Numbered from the stretch's first letter, positions 16,223 through 25,902 are shown. The stretch: DNA of 64,000 nucleotides from Cronobacter dublinensis subsp. dublinensis LMG 23823 (GCF_001277235.1 NZ_CP012266.1:2356001-2420000), one strand, 5' to 3'. Translations and numbers: made by a program. Notes: generated by a model from the sequence alone, not told the origin.

Positions 16223-18157
16223 ATGTTTCAGGATAACCCGCTGCTTGCGCAGCTTAAACAGCAACTGCATTCCCAGACGCCGCGCGCCGAAGGGGTAGTA
16301 AAAGCCACGGAAAAAGGTTTTGGTTTCCTTGAGGTTGACGCGCAGAAAAGCTACTTCATTCCGCCTCCGCAGATGAAGAAAGTGATGCACGGCGATCGCG
16401 TCATTGCCGTTATCCATACGGAAAAGGAAAAAGAATCCGCCGAGCCCGAAGAGCTTATTGAACCCTTCCTGACCCGCTTTGTGGGCCGGGTGCAAAAGAA
16501 AGACGACCGTCTTTCTATCGTCCCCGATCATCCTCTGCTGAAAGACGCTATTCCGTGCCGTGCTGAACGCGGCGTCAGCCACGATTTCCAGAGCGGCGAC
16601 TGGGCGGTGGCTGAAATGCGTCGTCACCCGCTGAAAGGCGATCGCGGCTTTTACGCCGAGCTGACCCAGTTCATTACCTTCGGCGAAGACCATTTCGTTC
16701 CGTGGTGGGTAACGCTTGCTCGCCACAACCTTGAGCGCGAAGCGCCGGACGGCGTGGCGACAGAGATGCTGGATGAAAACCTGACGCGTGAAGATCTGAC
16801 CGCGCTCGATTTCGTCACCATCGACAGCGCCAGCACCGAAGATATGGACGATGCGCTGTATGTCGAAACGCTGGATGGCGACCGCCTGCAGCTGACCGTC
16901 GCGATTGCCGACCCGACGGCGTGGATTGCCGAAGGCAGCAAGCTCGACAATATCGCCAAAGTGCGCGCGTTCACCAACTATCTGCCGGGCTTTAACATCC
17001 CGATGCTGCCGCGCGAACTCTCAGACGATCTCTGCTCGCTGCGCGAAGGCGTGGCGCGCCCGGCGCTGGTCTGCCGCATGATTATCGACGCGCAGGGCGC
17101 TATCAGCGACGAGATTCAGTTCTTCGCCGCGACCATCGAATCCAAAGCCAAGCTGGCGTATGACGACGTTTCCAACTGGCTGGAAGAAAAAGGCGACTGG
17201 CAGCCGGCGAGCGACGCGATTGCCGCGCAGATCCGTCTGTTACAGCAGGTTTGTCAGCGCCGCAGCGCCTGGCGTACCGAACACGCGCTGGTGTTTAAAG
17301 ACCGCCCGGACTACCGCTTTGTGCTGGGCGAAAAAGGCGAAGTGCTGGATATCGTCGCCGAGCCGCGCCGTATCGCCAACCGCATCGTGGAAGAGTCCAT
17401 GATCGCCGCGAACATCTGCGCCGCGCGCGTGCTGCGCGATAAGCTGGGCTTTGGCGTGTATAACGTCCATGCGGGCTTCGACCCGGCCAGCACCGAACAG
17501 CTGGCGACGCTGCTGCAAAGTCACGGTATGCATGTGGACGCCAACGACGTGCTGACCCTGCCGGGCTTCTGCAAACTGCGCCGCGAGCTGGACGCGCAGC
17601 CGTCTGGCTTCCTCGACAGCCGCATCCGCCGCTTCCAGTCGTTTGCTGAAATCAGCACCGAGCCGGGTCCGCACTTCGGCCTGGGCCTGGAGGCTTACGC
17701 CACCTGGACCTCGCCTATCCGTAAATATGGCGATATGGTCAACCATCGTCTGCTGAAGGCGATTATCAAAGGCGAAAGCGCGCAGCGTCCGCAGGAAGCG
17801 TCCACCGTGCAGATGGCGGAACGTCGTCGTCTCAACCGCATGGCGGAGCGCGACGTGGGCGACTGGCTGTATGCCCGTTTCCTGAAAGACAAAGCGGGCA
17901 CCGACACTCGCTTCGCGGCGGAAATCATCGACGTCAGCCGCGGCGGTATGCGCGTGCGTCTGGTGGATAACGGCGCGGTCGCGTTTATTCCGGCACCCTT
18001 CCTGCACGCGGTGCGCGATGAACTGGCATGCAGCCAGGAAAACGGGACCGTGCAGATCAAAGGTGAAACCGTTTATAAAGTGACTGACGTTATCGACGTG
18101 ACCATCGCTGAAGTGCGTATGGAAACCCGCAGCGTGATCGCCCGCCCGGTTGCCTGA
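16223..18157 (+). CDS. rnb: Exoribonuclease II
   Basis: 644 residues, the E. coli RNase II length. Two N-terminal cold-shock domains come first (GVVKATEKGFGFLEVDAQKSYFIPP onwards). The catalytic RNB domain has the metal-binding acidic cluster in DFVTIDSASTEDMDDALY, and a C-terminal S1 domain follows. It is a processive 3'-5' hydrolase that degrades single-stranded mRNA in the cytoplasm. The ribosome-binding site is weak. A strong terminator follows directly. Confidence 0.97.
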   Translation: MFQDNPLLAQLKQQLHSQTPRAEGVVKATEKGFGFLEVDAQKSYFIPPPQMKKVMHGDRVIAVIHTEKEKESAEPEELIEPFLTRFVGRVQKKDDRLSIVPDHPLLKDAIPCRAERGVSHDFQSGDWAVAEMRRHPLKGDRGFYAELTQFITFGEDHFVPWWVTLARHNLEREAPDGVATEMLDENLTREDLTALDFVTIDSASTEDMDDALYVETLDGDRLQLTVAIADPTAWIAEGSKLDNIAKVRAFTNYLPGFNIPMLPRELSDDLCSLREGVARPALVCRMIIDAQGAISDEIQFFAATIESKAKLAYDDVSNWLEEKGDWQPASDAIAAQIRLLQQVCQRRSAWRTEHALVFKDRPDYRFVLGEKGEVLDIVAEPRRIANRIVEESMIAANICAARVLRDKLGFGVYNVHAGFDPASTEQLATLLQSHGMHVDANDVLTLPGFCKLRRELDAQPSGFLDSRIRRFQSFAEISTEPGPHFGLGLEAYATWTSPIRKYGDMVNHRLLKAIIKGESAQRPQEASTVQMAERRRLNRMAERDVGDWLYARFLKDKAGTDTRFAAEIIDVSRGGMRVRLVDNGAVAFIPAPFLHAVRDELACSQENGTVQIKGETVYKVTDVIDVTIAEVRMETRSVIARPVA

Positions 18158-18466
18158 CCCTCCGCTCCCCGGCCCCGCCGGGGAGTTTTTCTTTTCTCCC
18201 GCCTCGTCTTTCCCACTGTGTGAGCGCGCACATTTTTCCGGTCTTACTTGAGCATTTTTTCAAAAAACGATCACACTAACATTGTGCGTTGTAATTTAAC
18301 GTCTTGAGAATTAAGCGAAATGGTCATGGCGATGGGGGATTATTCGCCTTCGCTGACAATATATTCCCGTAAAAACAAACGTTTTGCCTGTAATTGCTGG
18401 CTGAGTCCGGCTGTGCCGTTGCGTCGTAGCGTTAGCGTCGCGCCTGGGGTGGGTTCGGGAGAGAGC
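18158..18466 (+). other. rnb-rpfR intergenic region
   Basis: 309 bases holding the rnb terminator and then an AT-rich stretch (18235-18320) that probably contains the rpfR promoter. No single clear -35/-10 pair stands out. The rpfR reading frame stays open back to an ATG at 18320, but the 49 extra residues look unlike the family. Confidence 0.5.
18163..18193 (+). terminator. rnb terminator
   Basis: CTCCCCGGC and GCCGGGGAG arms around CCC, followed by TTTTTCTTTT, only a few bases after the rnb stop. Confidence 0.85.
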
Positions 18467-20461
18467 ATGAAAGACGACCTGGAGAATAATCTGCTGTACC
18501 GCTATTCCGGCGCCGCCAGCCCTTTCTGGCGTCTGCCGCTGGACAGCAACGCCTTACAGCTCGCCACCAGCGAAGCGGCGACCACCAGCCATGTGGTGCC
18601 GCTGACGCCGGAGCAGGCGGCGCAGATCCGCACGATGGGGGTTATCACCTCAAGCGTCACGCTGTCGCTGTCGCTGTTTGGCGAACTGGTGCCGGTGCAT
18701 CTGGTGGGCCGTAAAGTCTCCCGCAAGGAGTGGGCTGGCACGGCATCAGCATGGAACGACACGACGTCGGTGGCGCGCGATCTGGTGCAGGGACTGTCGT
18801 TTGCCGAGCAGGTGGTTTCCGAAGCGAATTCGGTGATTGTGATACTCGATCGCCACGGCAATATTCAGCGTTTTAACCGCCTGAGCGAAGAATATACCGG
18901 CCTCAAAGAGCAGGAAGTCATCGGGCAAAACGTTTTTAAGCTCTTTATGACGCCCGCGGAGGCGGCCGCGTCGCGCCGCAATATCACCGGTTTTTTTCGC
19001 AACGGCAGCTCTTATGAGGTCGAGCGCTGGGTGAAAACCCGCAAAGGCCAGCGTCTTTTCCTGTTTCGCAATAAATTCGTGCACAGCGGCAGCGGTCGCA
19101 ACGAAATTTTCCTGATCTGCTCCGGCACGGATATCACCGAGGAGCGTCGTGCACAGGAGCGCCTGCGCACGCTTGCCAACACCGACGCCGTCACCGGTCT
19201 GCCAAACCGTAACGCCATCCACGAGATGATAAGCAACGCTATCAGCAGCCGCGGCGAAAGCCAGGTCGGCGTGGTCTATCTTGATCTGGATAATTTCAAA
19301 AAAGTGAACGACGCCTACGGACATATGTTCGGCGATCAACTGCTCCAGGCGGTGTCGCTGGCGATTTTAAGCTGTCTTGAAAAAGACCAGGTGCTGGCGC
19401 GTCTTGGCGGCGACGAGTTTATCGTGCTCGCGACCGACACCTCGCAGGCCGCGCTGGAGGCGATGTCATCGCGTATCATCACCCGGCTCAAACATCCGTT
19501 TCGCATCGGACTTATTGAAGTCTATACCGGTTGTTCGCTCGGCATCGCGCTGGCGCCGCAGCATGGCGATGACCGCGAAAGCGTTATCCGCAACGCCGAC
19601 ACGGCAATGTATACCGCCAAAGAGAACGGGCGCGGCAAGTTCTGCGTTTTTTGCCCGGAGATGAATCAGCGGGTGTTTGAATACCTCTGGCTTGATACCA
19701 ACCTGCGCAAGGCGCTGGAGAAAAACCAACTGGTTATTCACTACCAGCCCAAAATGACGGTGCAGGGCGAGGTGCACAGTCTGGAGGCGCTCGTACGCTG
19801 GCAGTCGCCGGAGCGCGGGCTGATCCCGCCGCTCGATTTCATCGCGTATGCCGAGGAGTCGGGGCTTATCGTGCCGCTCGGGCGCTGGGTCATGCTGGAC
19901 GTGGTGCGCCAGGTGGCAAAGTGGCGCGAGCAAGGCATCATGCTGCGCGTCGCGGTGAACGTCTCCGCCCGTCAGCTGGCCGACCAGACGCTGATAAGCG
20001 ATCTGCGCCAGGCGCTCGCCGATCTTAACTTCACCCAAAGCCCTATTGATGTGGAAATCACCGAAAGCTGTCTTATCGAAAACGCCGATCTGGCGCTGTC
20101 GGTGATTAACGAATTCAGCGCGTTGGGCGCCGAAGTGCATCTGGATGATTTCGGGACCGGTTATTCGTCGCTCTCGCAGCTGGCGCGCTTCCCGCTTGAC
20201 GCCATTAAGCTCGACCAGAGCTTTGTGCGCGATATCCATAAGCAGCCGGTGTCGCAGTCGCTGGTGCGCGCCATTGTCGCCGTCGCGCAGGCGCTGGATT
20301 TGCAGGTGATCGCCGAAGGGGTCGAGAGCGAAGAAGAAGATGCGTTTCTGACGCAAAACGGCGTCGACCAGCGTCAGGGATTTCTGTTCGCAAAACCGAT
20401 GACTCCCGTCGCGCTGGCACGCTGGTATCAGCATTACCGCGCCGGAAAACAGACGCCATGA
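18467..20461 (+). CDS. rpfR: RpfR (YciR/PdeR), DSF-responsive c-di-GMP phosphodiesterase with FI-PAS-GGDEF-EAL domains
   Basis: 664 residues. The N-terminal region (1-95) corresponds to the RpfF-interaction domain, with conserved VHLVGRK. A PAS domain (about 110-225) binds the fatty-acid signal. A GGDEF domain follows with an intact GGDEF at 314-318, then an EAL domain with EALVRW at 440 and DDFGTG at 560-565. All key motifs are intact, so both cyclase and phosphodiesterase activity are possible. In the family, binding of cis-2 fatty acid raises phosphodiesterase activity and lowers c-di-GMP. I chose the ATG at 18467, which aligns with E. coli YciR. The convergent neighbour is rpfF. Confidence 0.93.
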   Translation: MKDDLENNLLYRYSGAASPFWRLPLDSNALQLATSEAATTSHVVPLTPEQAAQIRTMGVITSSVTLSLSLFGELVPVHLVGRKVSRKEWAGTASAWNDTTSVARDLVQGLSFAEQVVSEANSVIVILDRHGNIQRFNRLSEEYTGLKEQEVIGQNVFKLFMTPAEAAASRRNITGFFRNGSSYEVERWVKTRKGQRLFLFRNKFVHSGSGRNEIFLICSGTDITEERRAQERLRTLANTDAVTGLPNRNAIHEMISNAISSRGESQVGVVYLDLDNFKKVNDAYGHMFGDQLLQAVSLAILSCLEKDQVLARLGGDEFIVLATDTSQAALEAMSSRIITRLKHPFRIGLIEVYTGCSLGIALAPQHGDDRESVIRNADTAMYTAKENGRGKFCVFCPEMNQRVFEYLWLDTNLRKALEKNQLVIHYQPKMTVQGEVHSLEALVRWQSPERGLIPPLDFIAYAEESGLIVPLGRWVMLDVVRQVAKWREQGIMLRVAVNVSARQLADQTLISDLRQALADLNFTQSPIDVEITESCLIENADLALSVINEFSALGAEVHLDDFGTGYSSLSQLARFPLDAIKLDQSFVRDIHKQPVSQSLVRAIVAVAQALDLQVIAEGVESEEEDAFLTQNGVDQRQGFLFAKPMTPVALARWYQHYRAGKQTP

Positions 20462-20480
20462 ACGGCGTCTGTGGGGGCCG

Positions 20481-21350
20481 TTAGCCTGCTTTACGCAGGG
20501 CCGCAGCCGTATGGCGATTTTGCAGCTGGATCAGACGCTCCATGTAGCCGACATCCTTGGGCTCCAGGCTGAACGCCGCGTCTACCCAGTCTTCGGTAAT
20601 TTCCATCAGTTCGTGGCGTGAGAGCCGCAGCACGCGCTGGCGCGCACGAAGCATCGCCCTCACCCCGTTGAGCCGTGGCTTCAGGGTGTCGATGAACGTG
20701 CGCGTCGCGACAAACCCCTGGCCGGGCTCAAACAGCTGATCCACCAGCCCCTGCGGGTGATACCACTCGGCGGTATGCGATTCGCCCTGATAAATCAGCT
20801 CCTCGGCAAGCCGCATTCCGGCGCGGCGCGTCACCAGCGAATAGCCGCCCATGCCGGGGAAGAGATTAAAAGCGATTTCCGGGAAGCCCATTCGCGCGTC
20901 GCGCTGGGCCAGCACGAAATGGTGCGCCAGCGCCGCCTCGAAGCCGCCGCCAAGCGCGCTGCCTTCCACCATCGCAAGGCTGATGGCGCCGCAGTCAAAG
21001 CCGCGCGAGGCGGCGTGTACGCAGTCCACGCAGGCGCGCGCATAGGCGCGCAGCGCTTCGCGTTTGCCGTTGCGGATGCAGTCGACGAAAAACTGTAAAT
21101 CGCCGCCGGTGTTGTACATGCCGGGGACCAGCGAACCGGTGACCCAGAAATCCACCGTAAGCCCAGCCTCCTGCACCAGATAGCTGAGGTTCATTATCTC
21201 TTCGATAAGGGCATGGTTAAAACAAGGGCGCGGCTGTGCCCGCAACATCATCCAGATAATGTGGCGTTCTTCCTCGTAAAACCCGGAAAGTTGAGTAAAA
21301 CGCGCGGCATCGGTAAAGAGTTTGCAGGTCGATTGATTGAAAACTGTCAT
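20481..21350 (-). CDS. rpfF: RpfF, DSF-family signal synthase (crotonase fold)
   Basis: 289 residues. The crotonase core has VEGSALGGGFEAALAHHF and MGFPEIAFNLFPGMGG. The two glutamates Glu138 and Glu158 are 20 residues apart, as are catalytic Glu141 and Glu161 of Xanthomonas RpfF. The enzyme dehydrates 3-hydroxyacyl-ACP and cleaves the thioester, releasing a cis-2-unsaturated fatty acid. GAGGAAAG stands before the ATG. The gene converges on rpfR with 19 bases between stops, and RpfR is its receptor and binding partner. RpfF/RpfR signalling has been described in Cronobacter. A plain enoyl-CoA hydratase is less likely given the length, the glutamate pair and the partner. Confidence 0.92.
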   Translation of the reverse strand: MTVFNQSTCKLFTDAARFTQLSGFYEEERHIIWMMLRAQPRPCFNHALIEEIMNLSYLVQEAGLTVDFWVTGSLVPGMYNTGGDLQFFVDCIRNGKREALRAYARACVDCVHAASRGFDCGAISLAMVEGSALGGGFEAALAHHFVLAQRDARMGFPEIAFNLFPGMGGYSLVTRRAGMRLAEELIYQGESHTAEWYHPQGLVDQLFEPGQGFVATRTFIDTLKPRLNGVRAMLRARQRVLRLSRHELMEITEDWVDAAFSLEPKDVGYMERLIQLQNRHTAAALRKAG

Positions 21351-21562
21351 AGTCTTTCCTCATGTAAGTGAACGCGTTATGCGCAGGATCAGACTAATTC
21401 ACGGCAGCTTTTCGCACGGGACGACCGCCTGTTTTATAACCATTATTTATCTTTTAAAGCGAAATGATTGATTATTGAAGGGTATTAAGGCGGCGCGCGG
21501 CTTCTCTTTATGGCCGCTTTTCTGCATGATGTGCCCAGTACCGACCGTAAAAAGGAAGCACT

Positions 21563-21745
21563 ATGCCGACAGTAAATCCGCAGCAGCTGGCTGACCGTAT
21601 CGATACCGTTCTGGATATTCTGGTGGCGGGCGATTATCACTCCGCCATTCATAACCTGGAAATTCTGAAGACGGAACTGCTGGCGCAGAGCCAGCAGGGA
21701 GAAGAACCGGGGGATAAAAAAGAGAAGGCGCCCTGGGAGATCTGA
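21563..21745 (+). CDS. yciZ: YciZ (UPF0509 family small protein)
   Basis: 60 residues, with the highly conserved core ILVAGDYHSAIHNLEILK and the C-terminal APWEI of E. coli YciZ. Function is unknown. AAGGAAG lies before the ATG. In E. coli yciZ is next to yciT; here fsaA and a glycyl-radical enzyme pair lie between them. Confidence 0.92.
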   Translation: MPTVNPQQLADRIDTVLDILVAGDYHSAIHNLEILKTELLAQSQQGEEPGDKKEKAPWEI

Positions 21746-21758
21746 CGCCTTAACGGGC

Positions 21759-22421
21759 TTACAGGCTGTGCGTACCGAACGCCTGATGCCACTCGCGCCC
21801 GAACCCGTCCACCGCCGCCGCGACGGCGGGCGTATTCAGGAGCTGCCCTGCGACATCCAGCGGCAGCGTTATCGACTCGCACCCGGCGAGCAGACAGCCG
21901 AGCGCCTGCTGCGGCGTGCGAAAGCTTGCCGCCAGGACTTTTGCCTGCGGCGCATGCAGCGTTAACAGCTGTTGCAGCGCGCGCACCGTCGCCACGCCAT
22001 CGCCGCCCTGCGCATCCAGACGGTTCACGTAAGGCGCGACATACTCTGCCCCCGCAAGCGCCGCCATCAGCCCCTGCGCCGCGCCATAAACGGCGGTGCC
22101 GAGCAGCGCAATGCCGGACGGTTTAAGGATTTTCATCGCGGCGAGCCCCTCTTCCGTCACCGGAATTTTCACCACGACGCCCGGCACCCGCTGCGTCAGC
22201 AATTCCGCCTCGCGCGCCATCTCCGCCGCATTCACCGCAACAACCTGCGCGAACAGTTTGCCTTCGCCGTTCATCGCATCCTGCAAGGCGGGCAGCAGAT
22301 CCCAGAGTTTCACGCCCGCGCGCGCCACGATAGACGGATTGGTGGTGACGCCCTGCAGCGGCAGGATGCGGGCCAGACGTTTGACGGCCGCGACGTCCGC
22401 GGTGTCGAGATACAGTTCCAT
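21759..22421 (-). CDS. fsaA: Fructose-6-phosphate aldolase / transaldolase-like, FsaA
   Basis: 220 residues, exactly the E. coli FsaA length when started at MELYLDTADV (22421). The longer frame adds seven residues without support. The Schiff-base lysine is Lys85 in VVVKIPVT, and TTNPS near the N-terminus is the family signature. It cleaves fructose 6-phosphate to dihydroxyacetone and glyceraldehyde 3-phosphate, at least in vitro. It is divergent from the glycyl-radical activase gene, across 136 bases. In E. coli fsaA also accompanies ybiW/ybiY, so this is a conserved group. Confidence 0.95.
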   Translation of the reverse strand: MELYLDTADVAAVKRLARILPLQGVTTNPSIVARAGVKLWDLLPALQDAMNGEGKLFAQVVAVNAAEMAREAELLTQRVPGVVVKIPVTEEGLAAMKILKPSGIALLGTAVYGAAQGLMAALAGAEYVAPYVNRLDAQGGDGVATVRALQQLLTLHAPQAKVLAASFRTPQQALGCLLAGCESITLPLDVAGQLLNTPAVAAAVDGFGREWHQAFGTHSL

Positions 22422-22557
22422 AACGACTCCTGAATTGACCAAGTTAACACTGCCGCCATCTTAAATGAGCCAGTGAAGATAAAGCTGATCGCCATCAATA
22501 AAACTTTCATTCGAAAGTAAGATTATTTTCGTAAGAAAGCCAAAGAACGCGACGACT

Positions 22558-23457
22558 ATGATTTTTAATCTACAACGCTACTCCACCCATGATGGCCCCG
22601 GCATCCGCACCGTGGTCTTCCTGAAAGGCTGCTCGCTCGGCTGCCGCTGGTGCCAGAACCCGGAAAGCCGACGCCGCGAGCGCGACGTGCTGTTTGATGA
22701 ACGCCTCTGCCTCGGCGGCTGCGATCTCTGTCAAAAGGCGTGCCCGCAGGCGATTCGCCGCGAGGCCGACGCGCTGGTGATTGACCGCGCGGCGCTTAAT
22801 GACGCCGCGCTTGAAGCGCTCACCGACTGCTGCCCTACCCAGGCGCTGACCGTATGCGGTGAAACCCAAAGCGTCGAGTCGATTATGGATACCGTGCTGC
22901 GCGACCGCCCGTTCTATGCGCGCAGCGGCGGCGGCATCACGCTCTCCGGCGGCGAGCCATTTATGCAGCCTGAAATGGCGCAGGCGCTGTTGCAGCGCAG
23001 TCACGAAGCCGGCATTCACACTGCCGTCGAATCCTGCCTGCATGTGCCGTGGAAATATATCGCCCCGTCGCTGCCGTACCTCGATCTGTTGCTGGCCGAT
23101 TTAAAACATGTCGACCCGCAACGCTTTCACGCCTGGACTGACGGCAGCGCCGGACGGGTGCTGGATAATTTTCGCAGGCTCGCCGCGGCGGGCGTGGAGA
23201 TGACGATCCGCGTTCCGCTGATCCCCGGTTTTAACGCCGATGAGGCGTCCATCCGCGCCATTACGGATTTCGCCACCGATGAAGCGCGCGTTAAAAGCAT
23301 CCATTTTCTGCCCTACCACACCCTGGGCATCAACAAGTACCGCCTGCTGGACTGGCCCTATCTGGCACCTGCGACGCCGCTCGACGAACCGGCGCTGCTG
23401 GCGTTCGCCGAAGATTACGCCCGCCAGAAAGGACTCACCGCCTGGATAAGAGGATAA
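22558..23457 (+). CDS. Glycyl-radical enzyme activating enzyme, YbiY/PflE-like radical SAM protein
   Basis: 299 residues. The radical-SAM cysteines are Cys25, Cys29 and Cys32 (GCSLGCRWC). An inserted ferredoxin-type cluster motif (CLGGCDLCQKACP and DCCPTQAL) is absent from the short PFL activase but typical of activases for dehydratase-type glycyl-radical enzymes. SGGEPFMQP is the SAM-binding glycine-rich motif. It would abstract hydrogen from the glycine of the enzyme encoded five bases downstream. Its nearest E. coli relatives are YbiY (PflE) and PflC. Confidence 0.92.
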   Translation: MIFNLQRYSTHDGPGIRTVVFLKGCSLGCRWCQNPESRRRERDVLFDERLCLGGCDLCQKACPQAIRREADALVIDRAALNDAALEALTDCCPTQALTVCGETQSVESIMDTVLRDRPFYARSGGGITLSGGEPFMQPEMAQALLQRSHEAGIHTAVESCLHVPWKYIAPSLPYLDLLLADLKHVDPQRFHAWTDGSAGRVLDNFRRLAAAGVEMTIRVPLIPGFNADEASIRAITDFATDEARVKSIHFLPYHTLGINKYRLLDWPYLAPATPLDEPALLAFAEDYARQKGLTAWIRG

Positions 23458-23462
23458 CCATC

Positions 23463-25895
23463 ATGACTGAACTGAATCTCGATTTTCTTCCCGAGCGCAT
23501 CAAAGCCCATAAAGCGGCGCTGGTGCAAATCGTCCGCCCGCCGGTCTGCACCGAGCGCGCGCAGCATTACACCCATATTTACCAGACTCATCAGGATAAG
23601 CCGCTGCCGGTACGCCGCGCGCTGGCGCTGGCGCACCATCTGGCGAACCGCACCATCTGGATCAAGCACGACGAGCTTATCGTCGGCAACCAGGCAAGCC
23701 AAGTGCGCGCCGCGCCGTTTTTCCCGGAATATACCGTCAGCTGGATTGAAAAAGAGATTGACGATCTGGCCGACCGCCCCGGCGCCGGGTTCTCGGTAAG
23801 CGCCGAAGATAAAGTCGTCATGCATAACGTCTGCCCGTGGTGGCGCGGCCAGACCGTGCAGGATCGCTGCTACGGCATGTTTACCGACGAACAAAAAGGG
23901 CTGCTGGCGTCCGGCATTATCAAAGCCGAAGGCAATATGACGTCAGGCGACGCGCATCTGGCGGTGAATTTCCCGCTGCTGCTGGAAAAAGGCCTCGACG
24001 GCCTGCGTGCGAAAGTGGCAGAGCGTCGCGCGCGTCTTATGCTGACCGATCAGGGCGACCTGCATAAAGAACAGTTTTTGAAGGCTATCGACATTACGTT
24101 CAGCGCGCTGAGCGAACACATCCTGCGCTACGCCGCGCTGGCGTCGCGTATGGCGCAGGAAGAGCCGCGCCCGGCTCGTCGCGACGAGCTGCTGGCGATT
24201 GCCGCCAACTGCGAGCATATCGCGCACCAGCCGCCCGCCTCGTTCTGGCAGGCCCTGCAACTCTGCTATTTCGTGCAATTAATGTTGCAGATTGAGTCCA
24301 ACGGCCACTCCGTGTCGTTCGGGCGTCTCGACCAGTATCTCTATCCGTGGTATCGCCGCGATGTCGAACTGAAGCAGACGCTTGAACGTGAGCGCGCCAT
24401 TGAACTGCTGCAAAGCTGCTGGCTGAAGCTGCTGGAGGTCAACAAAATTCGCTCCGGCTCGCACTCGAAAGCCTCGGCGGGCAGCCCGCTCTACCAGAAC
24501 GTGACTATTGGCGGCCAGCGCCTGCAAAATGGCGAGCCGGTGGATGCCGTCAACCCGCTCTCCTGGGCCGTGCTGGAGTCGTGCGGTCGCCTGCGTTCCA
24601 CGCAACCGAACCTGAGCGTGCGCTACCACGCCGGGATGAGCAATGATTTCCTCGACGCCTGCGTGCAGGTGATCCGCTGCGGTTTCGGCATGCCCGCGTT
24701 TAATAACGATGAAATCGTCATCGACGAGTTTATTAAGCTTGGAGTGAGCCGCGAAGACGCGTATGACTATGCGGCGATTGGCTGCATCGAAACGGCAGTC
24801 GGCGGCAAATGGGGCTACCGCTGCACGGGAATGAGCTTTATTAACTTCGCCCGCGTGATGCTGGCGGCGCTGGAAGGCGGTCGCGACGCCACTACCGGCG
24901 ATACTTTTCTGGCGCAGGAGCACGCGCTCTCTGCGGGAAACTTCGGCGGCTTTGATGAGGTAATGAACGCCTGGGACAACCAGATCCGCTACTACACCCG
25001 CAAATCGATTGAAATCGAGTGCGTGGTGGACACGGTGCTGGAGGAGAACGCACACGATATTCTCTGCTCGGCGCTGGTTGATGACTGCATTGAGCGCGGT
25101 AAGAGTATTAAACAGGGCGGCGCGAAATATGACTGGGTTTCCGGCTTGCAGGTCGGCATCGCCAATCTTGGCAACAGCCTCGCCGCAGTGCGCAAACTGG
25201 TGTTCGAACAGGCCGTGGTAACGCAGCAGCAGCTCGCCCAGGCGCTGGAGGACGATTTCTCCGGCCTCAGCGGCGAGCAGCTGCGCCAGCGGCTTATCAA
25301 CAGCGCGCCGAAATATGGCAACGACAATGATGATGTCGATCTGCTGCTGGCGCGCGCGTATCAGACTTACATCGACGAGCTGAAGCAGTACCATAACACG
25401 CGCTTCGGACGCGGCCCGATTGGCGGCACCTATTACGCCGGGACGTCGTCTATTTCCGCCAACGTGCCGTTTGGCGCGGCGACGATGGCGACGCCGGACG
25501 GACGCAAAGCCAGAACACCGCTCGCGGAAGGCGCAAGTCCGGCGTCCGGTACAGACCGTCTGGGGCCGACTGCGGTGATTAACTCGGTCGGGAAACTGCC
25601 CGTGGCGAAAATTCTTGGCGGCGTGTTGTTGAATCAGAAGCTTAACCCGTCCACACTGGATAACTTACGCGATCGCCAGAAACTGATGCAGATGCTGCGC
25701 ACTTTCTTTGAAGTGCATAAGGGATGGCACGTTCAGTACAATATTGTGTCGCGTGAAACCCTGCTGGACGCCAAAGCGCACCCGGATAACTACCGCGATC
25801 TGGTGGTGCGCGTGGCGGGTTACTCCGCGTTCTTTACGGCCTTATCCCCTGACGCACAGGATGATATTATCGCCCGTACCGAACATACGCTTTAA
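23463..25895 (+). CDS. Glycyl-radical enzyme of YbiW/PflF type (dehydratase-like, substrate unknown)
   Basis: 810 residues. The glycyl radical site is Gly786 in RVAGYSAFF. The active-site thiyl cysteine is Cys441 in GCIE, followed by Glu443. True pyruvate formate-lyase has two adjacent cysteines. A single Cys followed by Glu is the mark of diol/glycerol dehydratases, choline lyase and relatives. An elimination or decarboxylation-type reaction is therefore more likely than pyruvate cleavage. Residues lining the pocket cannot be assigned by eye. It is co-transcribed with its activase and probably with yciT. It needs anaerobic conditions, as the radical is oxygen-sensitive. Confidence 0.92.
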   Translation: MTELNLDFLPERIKAHKAALVQIVRPPVCTERAQHYTHIYQTHQDKPLPVRRALALAHHLANRTIWIKHDELIVGNQASQVRAAPFFPEYTVSWIEKEIDDLADRPGAGFSVSAEDKVVMHNVCPWWRGQTVQDRCYGMFTDEQKGLLASGIIKAEGNMTSGDAHLAVNFPLLLEKGLDGLRAKVAERRARLMLTDQGDLHKEQFLKAIDITFSALSEHILRYAALASRMAQEEPRPARRDELLAIAANCEHIAHQPPASFWQALQLCYFVQLMLQIESNGHSVSFGRLDQYLYPWYRRDVELKQTLERERAIELLQSCWLKLLEVNKIRSGSHSKASAGSPLYQNVTIGGQRLQNGEPVDAVNPLSWAVLESCGRLRSTQPNLSVRYHAGMSNDFLDACVQVIRCGFGMPAFNNDEIVIDEFIKLGVSREDAYDYAAIGCIETAVGGKWGYRCTGMSFINFARVMLAALEGGRDATTGDTFLAQEHALSAGNFGGFDEVMNAWDNQIRYYTRKSIEIECVVDTVLEENAHDILCSALVDDCIERGKSIKQGGAKYDWVSGLQVGIANLGNSLAAVRKLVFEQAVVTQQQLAQALEDDFSGLSGEQLRQRLINSAPKYGNDNDDVDLLLARAYQTYIDELKQYHNTRFGRGPIGGTYYAGTSSISANVPFGAATMATPDGRKARTPLAEGASPASGTDRLGPTAVINSVGKLPVAKILGGVLLNQKLNPSTLDNLRDRQKLMQMLRTFFEVHKGWHVQYNIVSRETLLDAKAHPDNYRDLVVRVAGYSAFFTALSPDAQDDIIARTEHTL

Positions 25896-25902
25896 ATGAA
25901 AC

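Noticed and set aside
24279..25394. 371-codon minus-strand frame inside the glycyl-radical enzyme gene
   Set aside because: Mirror frame of a strongly conserved enzyme with Cys441 and other motifs on the plus strand.
23463..25895. Annotation as pyruvate formate-lyase
   Set aside because: The active site has one cysteine followed by Ile-Glu, not the adjacent cysteine pair of PFL.
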